The notes below the pieces were generated by a model. It was not told the origin of the DNA, searched no databases, and worked only from the letters and a program-made list of their open reading frames with translations. A stretch of DNA of 64,000 bases. It comes from Dasyornis broadbenti (taxonomy: Eukaryota > Chordata > Aves > Passeriformes > Dasyornithidae). This document shows positions 52,573-64,000 of the stretch, one piece after another (the first letter of the stretch is position 1; each line of letters opens with the position of its first letter). The position numbers were made by a program, and so were the translations under genes. The stretch covers positions 1,212,525-1,276,524 of the forward strand of contig VZRN01006763.1 in NCBI GenBank assembly GCA_013397935.1. The letters are read 5' to 3'.

Positions 52573-53033
52573 CTGTACCAGGACAGAGAATATTGGTTCA
52601 GTCCCTCTTTTATTGAAGTCAATAACATAATATGTTTTTTTTATATATAATATCCATTTGGTTTAGCATGTTCCATTTATTTGCTTAAAATAAATGCAGA
52701 TAAATACAAAATAGCATCTTCTATATAAAGTATAAGATATAATACCTCCATCAGAGGCTAGAATTTTAATTTTAAAATACTTTAACATACTGTATTTGTC
52801 ACTTCTTTTAAGGTTCAATTTGATTTTAGTTTAAGTGACATTTAATCATTGTATTATTAAATCAAATTCCTCCATACTAACTCAAAAGCACTGCCTGTCT
52901 TTTGCAATAGAAAACTACCTGCTTTATGTTCTCGTATATTGTTCAATTTAATCCACTACAAATACTTGTCTGTTATTTCCTAAAAAATGTACTGCAGTTT
53001 TTTTATACCAACAAAAGCAAGCAAAAAGAATTA
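52573..53033. other. No gene recognised
   Basis: Very AT-rich unique sequence up to the gap. Confidence 0.5.
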
Positions 53034-53122
53034 NNNNNNNNNNNNNNNNNNNNNNNNNNNNNNNNNNNNNNNNNNNNNNNNNNNNNNNNNNNNNNNNNNN
53101 NNNNNNNNNNAAAAAAAAAAAA
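53034..53122. other. Assembly gap beside poly-A
   Basis: 77 N (53034-53110) followed by 12 A. The 53207-ending open frame that spans it is meaningless. Confidence 0.97.
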
Positions 53123-56100
53123 TCATAAAATAGGTCCCAAGAAACCTGCTGAAGAGAAGGAATTAGATGAATGGACAGAGTTCAGTAAAAGCAGCTTTGA
53201 AATGTAGTGGGGTTTTGTTATTACACAGTGCTCCTGCTTATAGCATATTTTCTCTTTATTGTAAGGCAGAGTTCAGGCTGCATATATATCCTGTTGAGCC
53301 AGACACTGCTCCTCTTCCATTTAACTCTTCTTTATATGACAGCATTTTACCTGCCAGTAGGATTATTATTGAGACATCTTTCCCATGATTTGAAGGATTT
53401 GTTTATTCGAGGTTTTTAAAGACTGCTCCAATTTTTATCTCCTCTCCTTACAGTGACAGAGAGCAAATCTAAGTGAAATTACCCCTGTGTTGCACAGAGT
53501 TGCATCTCCTCTTGTGACTCTGTAGATGCAGATGCAGATGCGCCTGCCATACCTTTCAGCAGAGTGTCTGCCTTACGATGGATTTGCAAGGCACTCATGT
53601 TCCAGGGATCCAGTCCTCATCCACAAGGAGGGAGTCCTAAGCTAGAAAAGACTGAAAGCACATAGGAAAAACCACACTTTTTCAGGGTTTTATACTAAGT
53701 GGTCCATGAAGGATCCAGGAGAGGATAGTGAGAGCATTAAAGAAAACTGCACATGGGTGCAGCTGTGAGTCCAGGCTCACAGTAATCATCAGCGTAGCCC
53801 TGGTGCAGCTCTGGCCCATGCCTGCATTCCCGCTCTCATCCTGGGGCTGCCCCCAGTAGTTTATGGGGAGAAACAAGCTCAGTCACAGGCATATGAGCTA
53901 CAAGCTGGGCCATGCCATTCCTCAGCAAGACAAGAAAATAGTCCCTCACCCATTTTTCTTACCGATATGAACATCACCTCAGCAACGAATCAATTTTCTG
54001 CAAAGATTCAGCAAAGCCTCTGAGCAATTTCTTCATCCGGATGAGTTCCTGGTCATAGCTTCTGGAGGGATTTTTTTTCACATTGCTTCATAACTGGCCT
54101 AAAGGCCTTTTTAGATTGAGACCTAAACCTATATTGAGACCAAAACTGGGGTTAACATCTCTATGCAGAAATAATCACCATGGTTTCTTCAAAAAATCAG
54201 GTTTTTATTCCTTAACCCAACACAAAAAGTATTTCTGATATTCTTTTCCCCCATTCCTGATACTGTCTTAGATGCTTCAACAAAGCAGGCTTCTCCTCTG
54301 CTCAGAGCAGCTTTTCAGAAACTTCCATTCTTTATTTTTCTTTTCAGATGAAAGCTGTAGCTTTATCAAAACTGGAAGTGTCTAGTCAAGATGTACTAAC
54401 CTCAGGTGTGAACCAGCCTGTACAGTTCCATGTTCCCTGGAAACGTTTTTTTATTGTACAGCTTGTAGGAACCTTAAACATGATCATTCACAGTGCTGGC
54501 AATTAAAACAGCAAACAGATGTCTGTGTTGTGAGACAAACACAAGTAAAGATAAGAAACCAAATGGTTTGTTTATATTGGGTTATCGCTTTGGGACTCCT
54601 CTACCTTGAGACTGCTCAAGTTTTAGCTCATCCTTGAGCCTGTCTTCTAAACAGGGCATTTATTTCCTGTTCCTCAAGCTCAACTAAAGAGTCTCAGAAA
54701 GGACGAGTCAAAATTGCCATTAGGGTTTTAGCAAGTCTACTTTAGTAAGGGATAGAGGTTAATTTAAAAGTTCATGTGAGTGGATTTAAGAAAATGCTTT
54801 CTTTGTTTAGCTTAGTCTTACCCTGACCTATGTGGCTTAATCTAGCGATATTTCACATGAACCACTCCCCCTGGCATCAGACCCATCCCTCTTGCATGTG
54901 CTGTTCTTCTTCACCCCCTCCACCTGTTCTGGGAGGCTCCACTCATCGGGGTTTGTTTCCCAGTGGTGGTGCTGCACCCTCTGGGAAACCTTTCTTCTGT
55001 TTAACCCCCTCCATAGCGCTGATTCCTCCTTAAACTGTTCCCTTAAAGCTTTCTTGAACACTTCAGCTTCTGACTACTGTTGAGCACCATTTCTGTTCTT
55101 TGTATTTCGCCATCATTTGCAGCTAGGCTGTGATAATGCATTCCTGGCACTTTTGCTTCTTTTAAAATCCAACTTTTTGTTCCTTCATCTCCGTCTCTGT
55201 CTTTGTATATTATTTTCCTTGTCTAAGCAGCAAAAGTGCTTTTGTTGCCCACTCATTTCTCATCTTTGTCCTACTAAATTCTGTATTTTCACATCACTCG
55301 TAAAGTGATCTGAAGTAAAAAAGAAATTATTTTTCTAGGAAGGTTTTTTCTAAGTGCGATGCTGGTTGCTTCCTGTGCTTGCTGTTATTTTCTAGCCTTG
55401 GGAAACTCTATATAAGCAGGAAAAGGCATACCAAATGGGAAAAAATAGGCTTTTTTGACGAGAAGTGATCATGCACAGTAAAGAGGAAGGCAGTAACCTC
55501 ATGACTTGCCATTCCTGGGCAGCCATTGCATGAGGTGAGAAGTGCCTGGGAAGCTTCAACCCAAGTTCTGTTCCTGCTGCTATGTTTCGCTACAGCAGCA
55601 CCAGCCGTAACTGGAGGTCACTGTGCTACTGAAGTGGCACAGAGCAAAAGATTCAGAAAGCAGAGAAGTATTCCCCTGTAAATTCTTTGTATTCAAAATT
55701 ATAGTTGTGGTAGAAACCCTAATAAAAGATAAACACTTCTAATAAGCCTCCCAAAATCCCCAGATCGTGTTCCTGAAGATGCAGTGCCAAGATGTGCATC
55801 CAGTGCCCACAGCCAGCTCTGCTCATCTGCTTGCAGAAATGGCCAGATGTCCTGGCAATCACACAGTTACCTCAGGAGTGTTGCCAGCACACACCTTTCC
55901 ATGTAGCTTTCTACTAGATGCCCTCTGGACCAAAATGAAAAATCCCAAATACTGTGTTGATGGCGTCTTTTTAATGGCATGTGTTAGAGTGAGATCCCTC
56001 TGACTTTTGCCTACCTGTTAATTCATTAGTATAGATTGACTTGCATTTGGAATTAGTATAAAAATCTATCAGTGAAACTGTGATTGTATCTGGGGTTTGT

Positions 56101-57411
56101 GTGAAATTAATGAATTTGAGAAACAGAGAGCTTGACAGCATGAGGCTGTATTTTACATTGGGAAAAAGAAAGACATATCCTGTGGTTTGGGTTCTGTGTT
56201 AATTGTCAGAAAGTCACATCTCAGGAGTCTGCAAAGGTTTTTGTATTAGGTTATTTCATTAGACAAATGAGCAACTTCAGGAACTCTAATCATTGTTGGT
56301 CCACATCATGGTATGAAACAGGAAATTGGAGCACCCTATGCCTTCAAAAGCTGAAGTGAAAAGTTACACAGGGAGCATACATTATTCATAGAACATGAAA
56401 TACACATTACTAGAACAAGAGAAAGCTATTTTCTTTGGCACAGTAAAATAAGGCAGCCTGAAAAACATGAAGTGGTATGTCACTTGGGTAGAGCCCCGAG
56501 TTAAACAGCATTCCCCACCTGTCAGGACCCGTGTTTCACTCGCCTGCTGCTGCAATGAGCAGGGATTTGTTTTCAGTAAAGACTTCTGCTTCATCCACCG
56601 CAGCACAGTTTGCTTAATTTTGTATTCGTGTCCTGTAATTACTGACGTGAAAGAGACGGCAGTAGTATACCATAAAGCTTTTGTTGGTGCAAATTTGTAC
56701 TGGGAAACTGCAGTGTGAAAAAGTAAAACTCATTTGAAAATAAAACCTCAGAAAAATAAAATATTAGGTGAGGACAAAGCTTTCAAAAAACAGAATCAAG
56801 GTACGTTTTAAATCAGATCTATTACTTTGGCATTCACATTAAGGTAGAAAAGTTTAAATTAAGATGTCCTTGAGCATATCTTGGATTTTTGACTAATATA
56901 ACTCTGAAGATCCCAATGCTGTACATCTGGAATATTGAAATTTGTACTATGAGCCATTAAAATAAGGTGTGATTCATCTGATCTAACCTCATTAAATTAG
57001 GTATCTAGCTGAAATCAACCCTTTAGTATCTTTCTGTAGTCCAGGGGAAAGGAGGGGCATTGGCAAAGAACAGTTCATCTCTCCGCATTGTATTTGCTGT
57101 CCCAGGAAGGGATGAGCAGCTCTTCAAATATGCCTCTGGCTTATAGACTATGCCTGGATTTAGATGTCTAGCTCACATTTAAAGTTAAATTTGCACAGAC
57201 CGAAGAAAAATGAGCTGAAACCCTCCCAAAAGCATGGCAGTGTGAAATAAAAGGTTAGGTAAAGTCCAGTGCAGCTTCTCTGCTGGTTTGCTCAATGAAG
57301 GTAGGCAAGCCATTTCATATATTCGTATTTCTTTTCCTGCTTCCTTTTTTCATTTAACTAAGCTAATAGCTAATAGGACAGGGTTCCTGGCTTCTGTCTG
57401 TGTTGTCTAGA
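53123..57411. other. No gene recognised
   Basis: Unique sequence. A short (GATGCA)n run lies at about 53523-53541. A 74-codon hydrophilic minus frame lies at 54837-55061, antisense to a CT-rich stretch, with no convincing splice sites. Nothing else identified. Confidence 0.4.
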
Positions 57412-57430
57412 CACTGTTACAATAACAGTG
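57412..57430. repeat. Perfect inverted repeat (hairpin)
   Basis: CACTGTTA, a 3-base loop CAA, then TAACAGTG: an 8-bp perfect stem. It sits about 10 bases before GGTGTCCAAAAAAAGTCTGG, which has the look of a Tc1/mariner-type terminal repeat, although no matching inverted end was found. Confidence 0.75.
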
Positions 57431-57740
57431 ATATTACAACGGTGTCCAAAAAAAGTCTGGGTAAGGTCAGACATCAGGAATACTCTGTTGCTTAGCCATT
57501 AACATATGCCGCATTTTAGTTATGGTGGTGATTTGCAACATGTGCACTTGCCACATCAGCTTCTGTCTGTTCATTGTTGTGCAGCTTTTTATGGCCAAAT
57601 ACAATACTTGAATATGTCTGTACAACACACGAGCGAGGTCAGAAGGAGCTGTACACGTGTCGGTCAGATAGAAACCAAACGTTAAAACCTCGACATTTTG
57701 TCATAGGTCACAAATACTAAAAAAAAATAGAGAAACAAAG
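57431..57740. other. CpG-enriched patch, possible transposon relic
   Basis: Six CpGs fall within 57630-57693 (around ACACACGAGCGAGG, ACACGTGTCGG, AACGTT, CTCGAC), while neighbouring kilobases have almost none. A short open reading starting MSVQHTSEVRRS is present at 57614 but quickly ends. No family recognised. Confidence 0.35.
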
Positions 57741-58630
57741 GAGCAAAAAAACCAGAAAAAATCATAATGATGGGTTTTCACAGCCTTATACAACTATTTT
57801 CAGCAATACTTTTATCCTGAGTCCTGCTCTTAAATAACAACAGTTAATGGAAGTCCTGTGTCTCTGTTAGTGGAATTATATGAATAATGCAACATGATAT
57901 TAATTTGCTTTTTTCATCCAACATTCTACCACTAAGCCAGCTGCCAGCTTTAACTGTCATTTCCAAGGACCTAAGGATCAGGTGGGATTATATACTCAGG
58001 CTTTCCTGATTAATAACTGTGTGAATCAATAAGGGGTAAGACATTTAGCATAATATACCTATGAAATACTAAGTTCCCAAGCTCAATTTTTAGTTCCCTG
58101 TTTCTTACGCATCTTGATATAGGTGTGTCTGTTAAAGTGGAATAAACTGTCATGGCTGGGAAGTAGATAGGTTTCTTGTGTCATGCTGAGTACTTCCCTC
58201 TTGCTCTGACAAAATACATACATCCTTCAGGAATTAGAGGCTTTTAGAAGTGTTATTTACAAGATTTTAATTTTCAAGAATGCTGGCAGATTTTTGAATG
58301 ATGTTATGAAGAGGGTGATTCATTAACAAAGAATTAGGTGCTACGCTTTTCATTTTTTCAGTCAGTGAAATTTTTTTTTTTGATCTTTTCAACATCGAGT
58401 TGAGCTTCGTAATTTAAAATGAAAAATAAGCCAGAAAGCAGAAACTTGGAAACAGGAAGCAGCTCTCCACAGGTATCTGGAGAATGGAGAGCTGTCTTTT
58501 CCTACTTGTCTGACATCTGTCCTAGCTCTGTTCTCGCATCTAAACAGCTAAGAATTGGGAAAATATAGCAGGGTGAAACAGATCCACAGAAGGACTTGAA
58601 ACAGTTCTAAGGAGCTAAATATCCTGAATA
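57741..58630. other. No gene recognised
   Basis: AT-rich unique sequence; nothing seen. Confidence 0.5.
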
Positions 58631-58720
58631 AATCACAGAATCATAGAATGGCTTGGTTTGGAAGGGACCTTAAAGACCATCTAGTTCCAGCTCACCCACC
58701 ATGAGGAGGGGTGGCACCTT
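58631..58720 (-). mobile_element. CR1 LINE, short 3' end
   Basis: The plus strand reads 'aatcacagaatcatagaatgg' then 'ttggaagggaccttaaagaccat', the complement of the CR1 3' end with two copies of the terminal ATTCTRTGA-type octamer. Matching continues weakly to about 58720. It is a severely 5'-truncated insertion of about 90 bases, and better preserved than the copy at 2219. Confidence 0.92.
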
Positions 58721-61700
58721 GACAACTGATGCACCAGATTCCCCCTTCCTGCCTCTGAGCTCTCTGGTTTCCTGGTGGCAGTGACATTTCTCCAGACTGC
58801 ACAGCAAACATGCTTGAAATTGCTGCTGCAGAGGCAGAGTAAGCAAAGTTCCCTGCTGCCGTGGTCCTCATCAAAGCCTGAGATTGATATCACTTCTTCC
58901 CAGAGTTTATGTGATGCCTAAGGGCAAGAGAACTGCAAGAAAAGCAAGTGCATTTGACAAGACCAAGGACTGGTCAGCTCTGCTGTAATTTTCTCTCTTT
59001 CCATCTCTTTCTTCCTTTTCTTGTGACTTTACCGTAGGATCTTTGTACTCTGGGGCTCAGTGATTTAATGTACCGTCACTAATGGCAATTCAGCCCTCAT
59101 ATTTCAGACGTTACACTGCAATTCTACAACTGTATTTATGAAATGGGCAGGGAAAAAAAAAAAAAAAAAGCAAGGGTTACTAACCAGACATCTCTTCAGA
59201 AATATTGTTCCTAATTGGAGACCAGCATTAATGAACTAAATGGGACAATGAAAGAAAGAAAAGGCAGTATTTGGAAGAGCCAGTTCAGTAATGAACTGTC
59301 AAGGCCTACTCTCTTCTCACCTAATTGAAATGCTGCTTCTGCTGCCTTTTTTATTGAGTTGCCTTTGGCTCTCAAAATACTTTCCACAGACAGATTGACA
59401 TGTGGGTTTTATATTAACGTCTAGATTTGCGGTTCTTCAGTTTTATAGCATTATTTAGGTATTGAGGTGGTGTTTCTTCCCTATTTTCTTTTTCCTAAAT
59501 AAAGGAGAGAACATTTTGACCTTATTAATAACAGTGAAAACACAAATTTTCAGGTAATTTTCAGGCCCACACGTCTTGGCCCACACAAATCTATTTGCAT
59601 GCAAGCACAGACTACACATAATCAGGGAACTGGTTGTTTTTTTTTTCCATCTAGTGAGGTGGTTACACTAGCTGATGACATTTAGAGATGGATTAGTTTG
59701 TTTTGCATCCAATTTTCAAGCATTTTCTTTGTTTATATTTTCATATGTTTTTAAGTGTCTAATTGGCAATTTAAGGATTGCTGTTCTATGCCAATAAAAA
59801 TTAAGTTTTGGTCCCAAGGAAGAACTCACCTGAACTCCTTATACTAAATGATGCTACTTACCAGCACTTCTGTTTCATCAACAAAAATTATAATTGCTTG
59901 TCTCATGAGAAATAGAAAAGAAATTTGTATGCCCCACCACAGTTTTGATTTTAGGATTATTTCTGATGAAAGAAAACGCTATTTTTTCTGGTTTCTTCAG
60001 TCATCAGAGTCATCCTGAAAAACATTTGTGCAAAAACAACATAAACCTAGGTCTCATCTCGTAAGGTAACCGAATTACCTCAGATCTACAGGAGAGTTTG
60101 ACAGGGAGGAGAAGCTTCCCTTGTGCAGGGCTGCAGCCTCTTTAGCAGGTTCCCCCTCACCCCTTGCTGCAGCTGCCCTGTGGGGCCCAGGGAGGAGCTT
60201 TCTCCAAAGAGGAAAGATTTAGAGCTTCCTTGGCTTTTGTAACAACACTCTGCATGTCTGTGAAACGGATCACTCCCAGCAAAGCCAAGAAAAAATAGCC
60301 ATGACATTTTAGCAAGGTTTCATTACTTGCTTGCTCTGTAGTTCATTTCTACATGGAGGCTGTTGGGTCTTAGCTCCCGTAGGCTGGGACCAAGGTTTAT
60401 CCATCATCAGCTTAGAAAACTGGTGTTTGACACTGGGTTGATGTTTCCTCCCTGCATAAAAGCTGGGATGATGATGAGGAGGAGAAGTGCCATTGGCCTG
60501 AGTCTCAACCCAGGATGAAATCCAAACTAAGGGCATGAACTCTCCTAAGACTAATATTGCTATTCTACTCTAAGAACAGTATTTCTGAAGTTAAAGACCT
60601 TTCTACAAATACGATGTCACACTTCCATTGGAAGGGAACAATCAAATAGATTCAATAGTGAAATAATTTACCCAAGTAATAAAACAAAATAGATTATAAC
60701 AATAATAAGAGAAAAATAAAAGTAAAAAGTCTGCCACGTATGAAGTAAATGATAATAATATAAGCAATTCAAGAGTCCTTCCTGGAACTGCCTAAATGAA
60801 GCTTGGCTGAATTAATCCAAGATAGAATCCACCCTGCATTAATTACCATTATAACTGATCCTCTTTCTTGAGCCTTGATGTTCATCATGTTGCACAATAT
60901 GATTTGCCGTGTATTTCGTACTTACTTATCGCCACTTAACTACAAGTCTGAGAATTACTAACACCACAGGTTTAGCGTGGTTTAGTGCTGTTTCTGCCTG
61001 TATCATAATTATTTTTTATGTTTCATTAAGTTTTTATGTGATTTTAGATGTTCTCACAAATCATTTACTTCATATATGTTAATGTTTTATTTGCATTTCT
61101 TTGTGATCCCTTTACAACTAACTGCCAATTAATATAGAGTCAGATATTAATTCTATCATAAACTATTATATTTATTGCATATAGTTTAGAATAAATAATA
61201 GATTATGAACATTTAAATGACTAATTTCTCCTTCCGTTATGTTGTCCGTGGACACATAGCAAAATGCTCTAAACATCCCAATGTAAGTAATTATTAGCTG
61301 TCCCCATGTGACCACATAAACAAAGAAGCTCAGAGAGATAAAGTGACTTGCTTATAGATACTAGTTTTAACGACCTAATTCAAACCCCTATTGAGTCTAC
61401 ACACCGCCTCCAATAGGATTTGAACCAGGCCCCAGAAGGCAGCAGGAAGCGGAAAGCAGATCTCTGTTAGCGCCAGGCCTTCTAATTAACAATCCTGAAA
61501 ATGATTCATCAAAACAAGAAGTATCCAATTTTATTTGTTGTAGCAAGAAGTAGGCTATTAACTTCCAACGTCACTTTGAATCCCAAAGGTTCAGTAACTG
61601 CCAAGGCCATGAAAAGAGATCACACTTGTAAATTCTGGCTGATCAGTTTTTCTGATGAGATTTGATGTCATTTGCTGTCCAGTAGCTCATAATTTCTTTC

Positions 61701-63379
61701 TCTCAGCAGTTGCTGTCAATGAGTACTTTCTTCTAGCCAGAAACTGTCTCTTGGAGACTGAAAAACAGTTTTGTGTCCTATCATCCCCCTCATTTTGCTA
61801 GTTTCACATCTATAGTAGAAGATGTACTGCCTGCATATAGCAAATGAATACAGATGTAGCACATAACATCCCTCATTTATCTTTACTTGCTAATGATCTT
61901 TATTAGCTGAAAACTGATGGATTTGAAACCAAAGCTCCAACCCTTAGGTCATCACTAATGATATAACTAATGATGTTTGGCGACCCTTTAATATTTTTGA
62001 ATGAACTACATCAGACTGTACCCATGTCAAAGTGATCCACTGGTAGCAAAAGGGCACCAAGGGGCAATATTTTCTTGCTGAGGGGAAAAGAAAATCTGGG
62101 AATTTAAGAAATCCCCCATTTCAAAAACGGTTATCACAGAGCAGCGGAAAAGGACCTTCACCGTAGCAGAGCCTGTTACAGACTCAGGAGTACTTCATCA
62201 CCCTTGGGACAGCCTAGCAGCTTCCTTCAGGACCCAGAGGAAATCTTCGGGAATACTGGACCTTTCTGCCAGCCTGCAGTTCCCTGCATATAAAGCCAAG
62301 TTTTTTAGTGAATATTCTGTCAAGACTCTTGGCAATATTAGCATTTACTCTGTTTGGGATGTGCAGATTATTCTCAGCTCTTATTTTAGCATGGAAGCAG
62401 TGTCAAAGATAGATGTATCTCTTTCCAATATGCCCACCCAAGGATTATGATAGAACTTTTTTTGCGAGATTTAGCTCAAACTGTCATCTCCAGCTTATTT
62501 TTTCAGAAGCAAGTGTGCAGCTGCATTTCAATCCAATCACAGTAAATACTATTCTGCGAACAACATGATCTCTACTCTCTTTACAGTGTCTAACTAGTGA
62601 ATAGCAGTCCTAAATCCATCGATAAGTATGCGTTGCCTTCTCTAAATACGCTTTCTGCAAAATCCTAGGAATGTAATAAGCCCTCAGCAACCAAATTACT
62701 TTATTGCCTACAACTTCACATGGTGTGGAAAATTATTTAAGACAGAGGAAAACACTGAAACAGAGCAGAGTACAGGAATAGAACACAGCTTCTGAGGCAA
62801 CACGGGCTGCTGCAGACCTGCTCCAGATCTGTTGTATCACCATGGAGAAGTTACTTCTCTTTTTCTGTTTATCACTCATTGCTGATTTATCTGCCAGATA
62901 ATGGCAAAGAATGACTCCTGCCACATAAACATGCAGGCAAAGCCCAGCACAAAGGGCCTTGCCTGACACTAAAGAAACATACTTTAATAACTGCGCCTGT
63001 GTCCAAATTTGATAGACAGGTTGCAGATAGCTTCACAACGTGTCAACATTTTGGGGAGCGAAATCCAAGATGATCAACAATGGACTTAATTTGGCAGTGT
63101 AACAACTTAATAACCACTTGCTGTCAGCCCTCAGCCTATCCTTCACAGCAGAAGTGTGGAAGCAAGAGCGTAGACATGTATTTCAGCACAAAGCATGTCA
63201 AGTCTGTGACTAAGCACACTTTACCCTGCAGGAGTTTGCACCGAAGCAGCAGAGATTCACACATCCATCCTGTTCATCTGAATATGTCTCTTGCTCTGAG
63301 ATGTGCTGGCTACACTGCAGCACTCTTGAAGTCTTACGGAGATGAGCCGGGAGTCCTGAGGTAATAGGAGCCAATAGGG
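58721..63379. other. No gene recognised
   Basis: Unique sequence. Poly-A at 59151-59169; octamer ATTTGCAT at 59593-59600. The part from about 60840 to 61240 is very AT-rich with many homeodomain-like cores, an octamer ATTTGCAT at 61089-61096 and a Sox-like CTTTGTG at 61099-61105; it resembles vertebrate conserved non-coding elements, but conservation cannot be judged here. Confidence 0.4.
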
Positions 63380-64000
63380 AATCTCCAGTGAAATACCTCA
63401 AAGGAATTAAGCAGGGTTCCTTTAAGAAGGTGACACAACTGATTGTCTGAGGGTCCTCTACACCAATGCACTCAGCATGGACAACAAACAGGAGGAGTTA
63501 GAAGCCGCCAAGCTGCTGGAAAGATATTACCTAGTTGCCATTCCTGAAAATTAGTGGGTTGAATCCATGACTGGAGTGTGGCTATCAATGGCCACAGACT
63601 GTTTAGAAGAACTGGAGAGGACAGAGGGGTAAAGGCTTTGCCCTCTACATCAAGAAATGGAGAGATTGTGAAGAGAGAAAAAATAGCCATGACGAGGTGA
63701 AAGTTTATGGGTAAGAATTAGATACTGAGGAAACAAAGGGAACCTTGGGGTTGATGTCTCCCACAAGCCACCTGATCAAGGTGGGCCTACTGATGAAGCC
63801 TTCTTGTTCCAGCTAGAGGAGGCATCATGCTTGCAGGCTCTAGTCCTGTGGGGAACTTCAACCACCCCAACATCTGCTGGAAAAGTAACACAGAGAGCTG
63901 TAGGCAATCAGGAAACTCCCGGAGTGCACTGAGCATAACCTCTTAAGTCAAGTAATGAGCAGATATTGCCTTAAGTCACATAATAGAAATATCTCTGCAG
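63380..64000 (+). mobile_element. CR1 LINE, start of ORF2 (endonuclease domain), continues past window end
   Basis: From about 63430 the sequence follows the start of avian CR1 ORF2: 'ctctacaccaatgcactcagcatgga.aacaaacaggaggag'. At 63572 it reads WSVAINGHRLFRRTG and at 63848 PVGNFNHPNICWK, the endonuclease region where intact copies carry GDFN. Here the catalytic aspartate is replaced (GNFN). Frameshifts and stops (for example the TAG just before 63561) break the frame. Because it preserves the 5' part of ORF2 rather than only the 3' end, it is a longer insertion than the others, and its reverse-transcriptase part should lie beyond 64000 unless deleted. The 5' border is approximate. Confidence 0.88.

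Noticed and set aside
52926..53207. Open frame of 93 codons
   Set aside because: It runs across the N gap and poly-A; not real.

Overview
This is vertebrate nuclear DNA from a bird, most likely a passerine. The bird call rests on several CR1 (chicken-repeat-1 family) LINE copies in both orientations. The passerine call rests on one short element at about 44.9 kb that joins a tRNA-Ile-like head to a CR1 3' tail, which is the build of TguSINE1, a SINE known from passerines. The base composition is AT-rich and CpG-poor. Two runs of N sit beside poly-A tracts and a single N lies in a CT microsatellite, which suggests a draft assembly.

The window is gene-poor. I recognise no gene and no complete coding sequence. 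It reads like a very long intron or intergenic desert. Four short minus-strand reading frames have exon-like boundaries: 52267-52572 (A), 33044-33252 (B), 25819-26049 (C) and 20934-21061 (D). C and D have compatible phases and strong splice signals. B ends in a stop codon followed 32 bases later by a poly-A signal. They could be exons of one or more minus-strand genes, but I recognise none of the products, and chance frames of this size are expected in 64 kb.

Layout: 0-2.2 kb unannotated; 2.2-3.3 kb an old antisense CR1, then an AT-rich microsatellite; 5.5 and 10.5 kb a diverged direct repeat pair of an unclassified element; 8.3-8.65 kb a plus-strand CR1 3' end; 10.9-30.4 kb mostly unique AT-rich sequence with one gap and candidate exons C and D; 30.4-31.3 kb an antisense CR1 with an internal rearrangement; 33 kb candidate terminal exon B; 35.8-36.0 kb a long pure-pyrimidine microsatellite with an assembly scar; 44.9 kb the SINE; 45.75-45.98 kb a young 81-bp tandem repeat; 52.3-52.6 kb candidate exon A; 53.0 kb the second gap; 57.4-57.7 kb a small hairpin and a local CpG cluster that stand out from the background; 58.6 kb a short antisense CR1 end; 60.8-61.3 kb AT-rich sequence with an octamer and a Sox-like site; 63.4-64.0 kb the start of a plus-strand CR1 ORF2 that runs off the window.

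No operons, CRISPR arrays, rRNA genes or functional tRNA genes were seen. The most useful leads are the unclassified repeat pair, the minus-strand exon candidates, the in-frame 81-bp repeat, and the CpG-rich patch at 57.6 kb.
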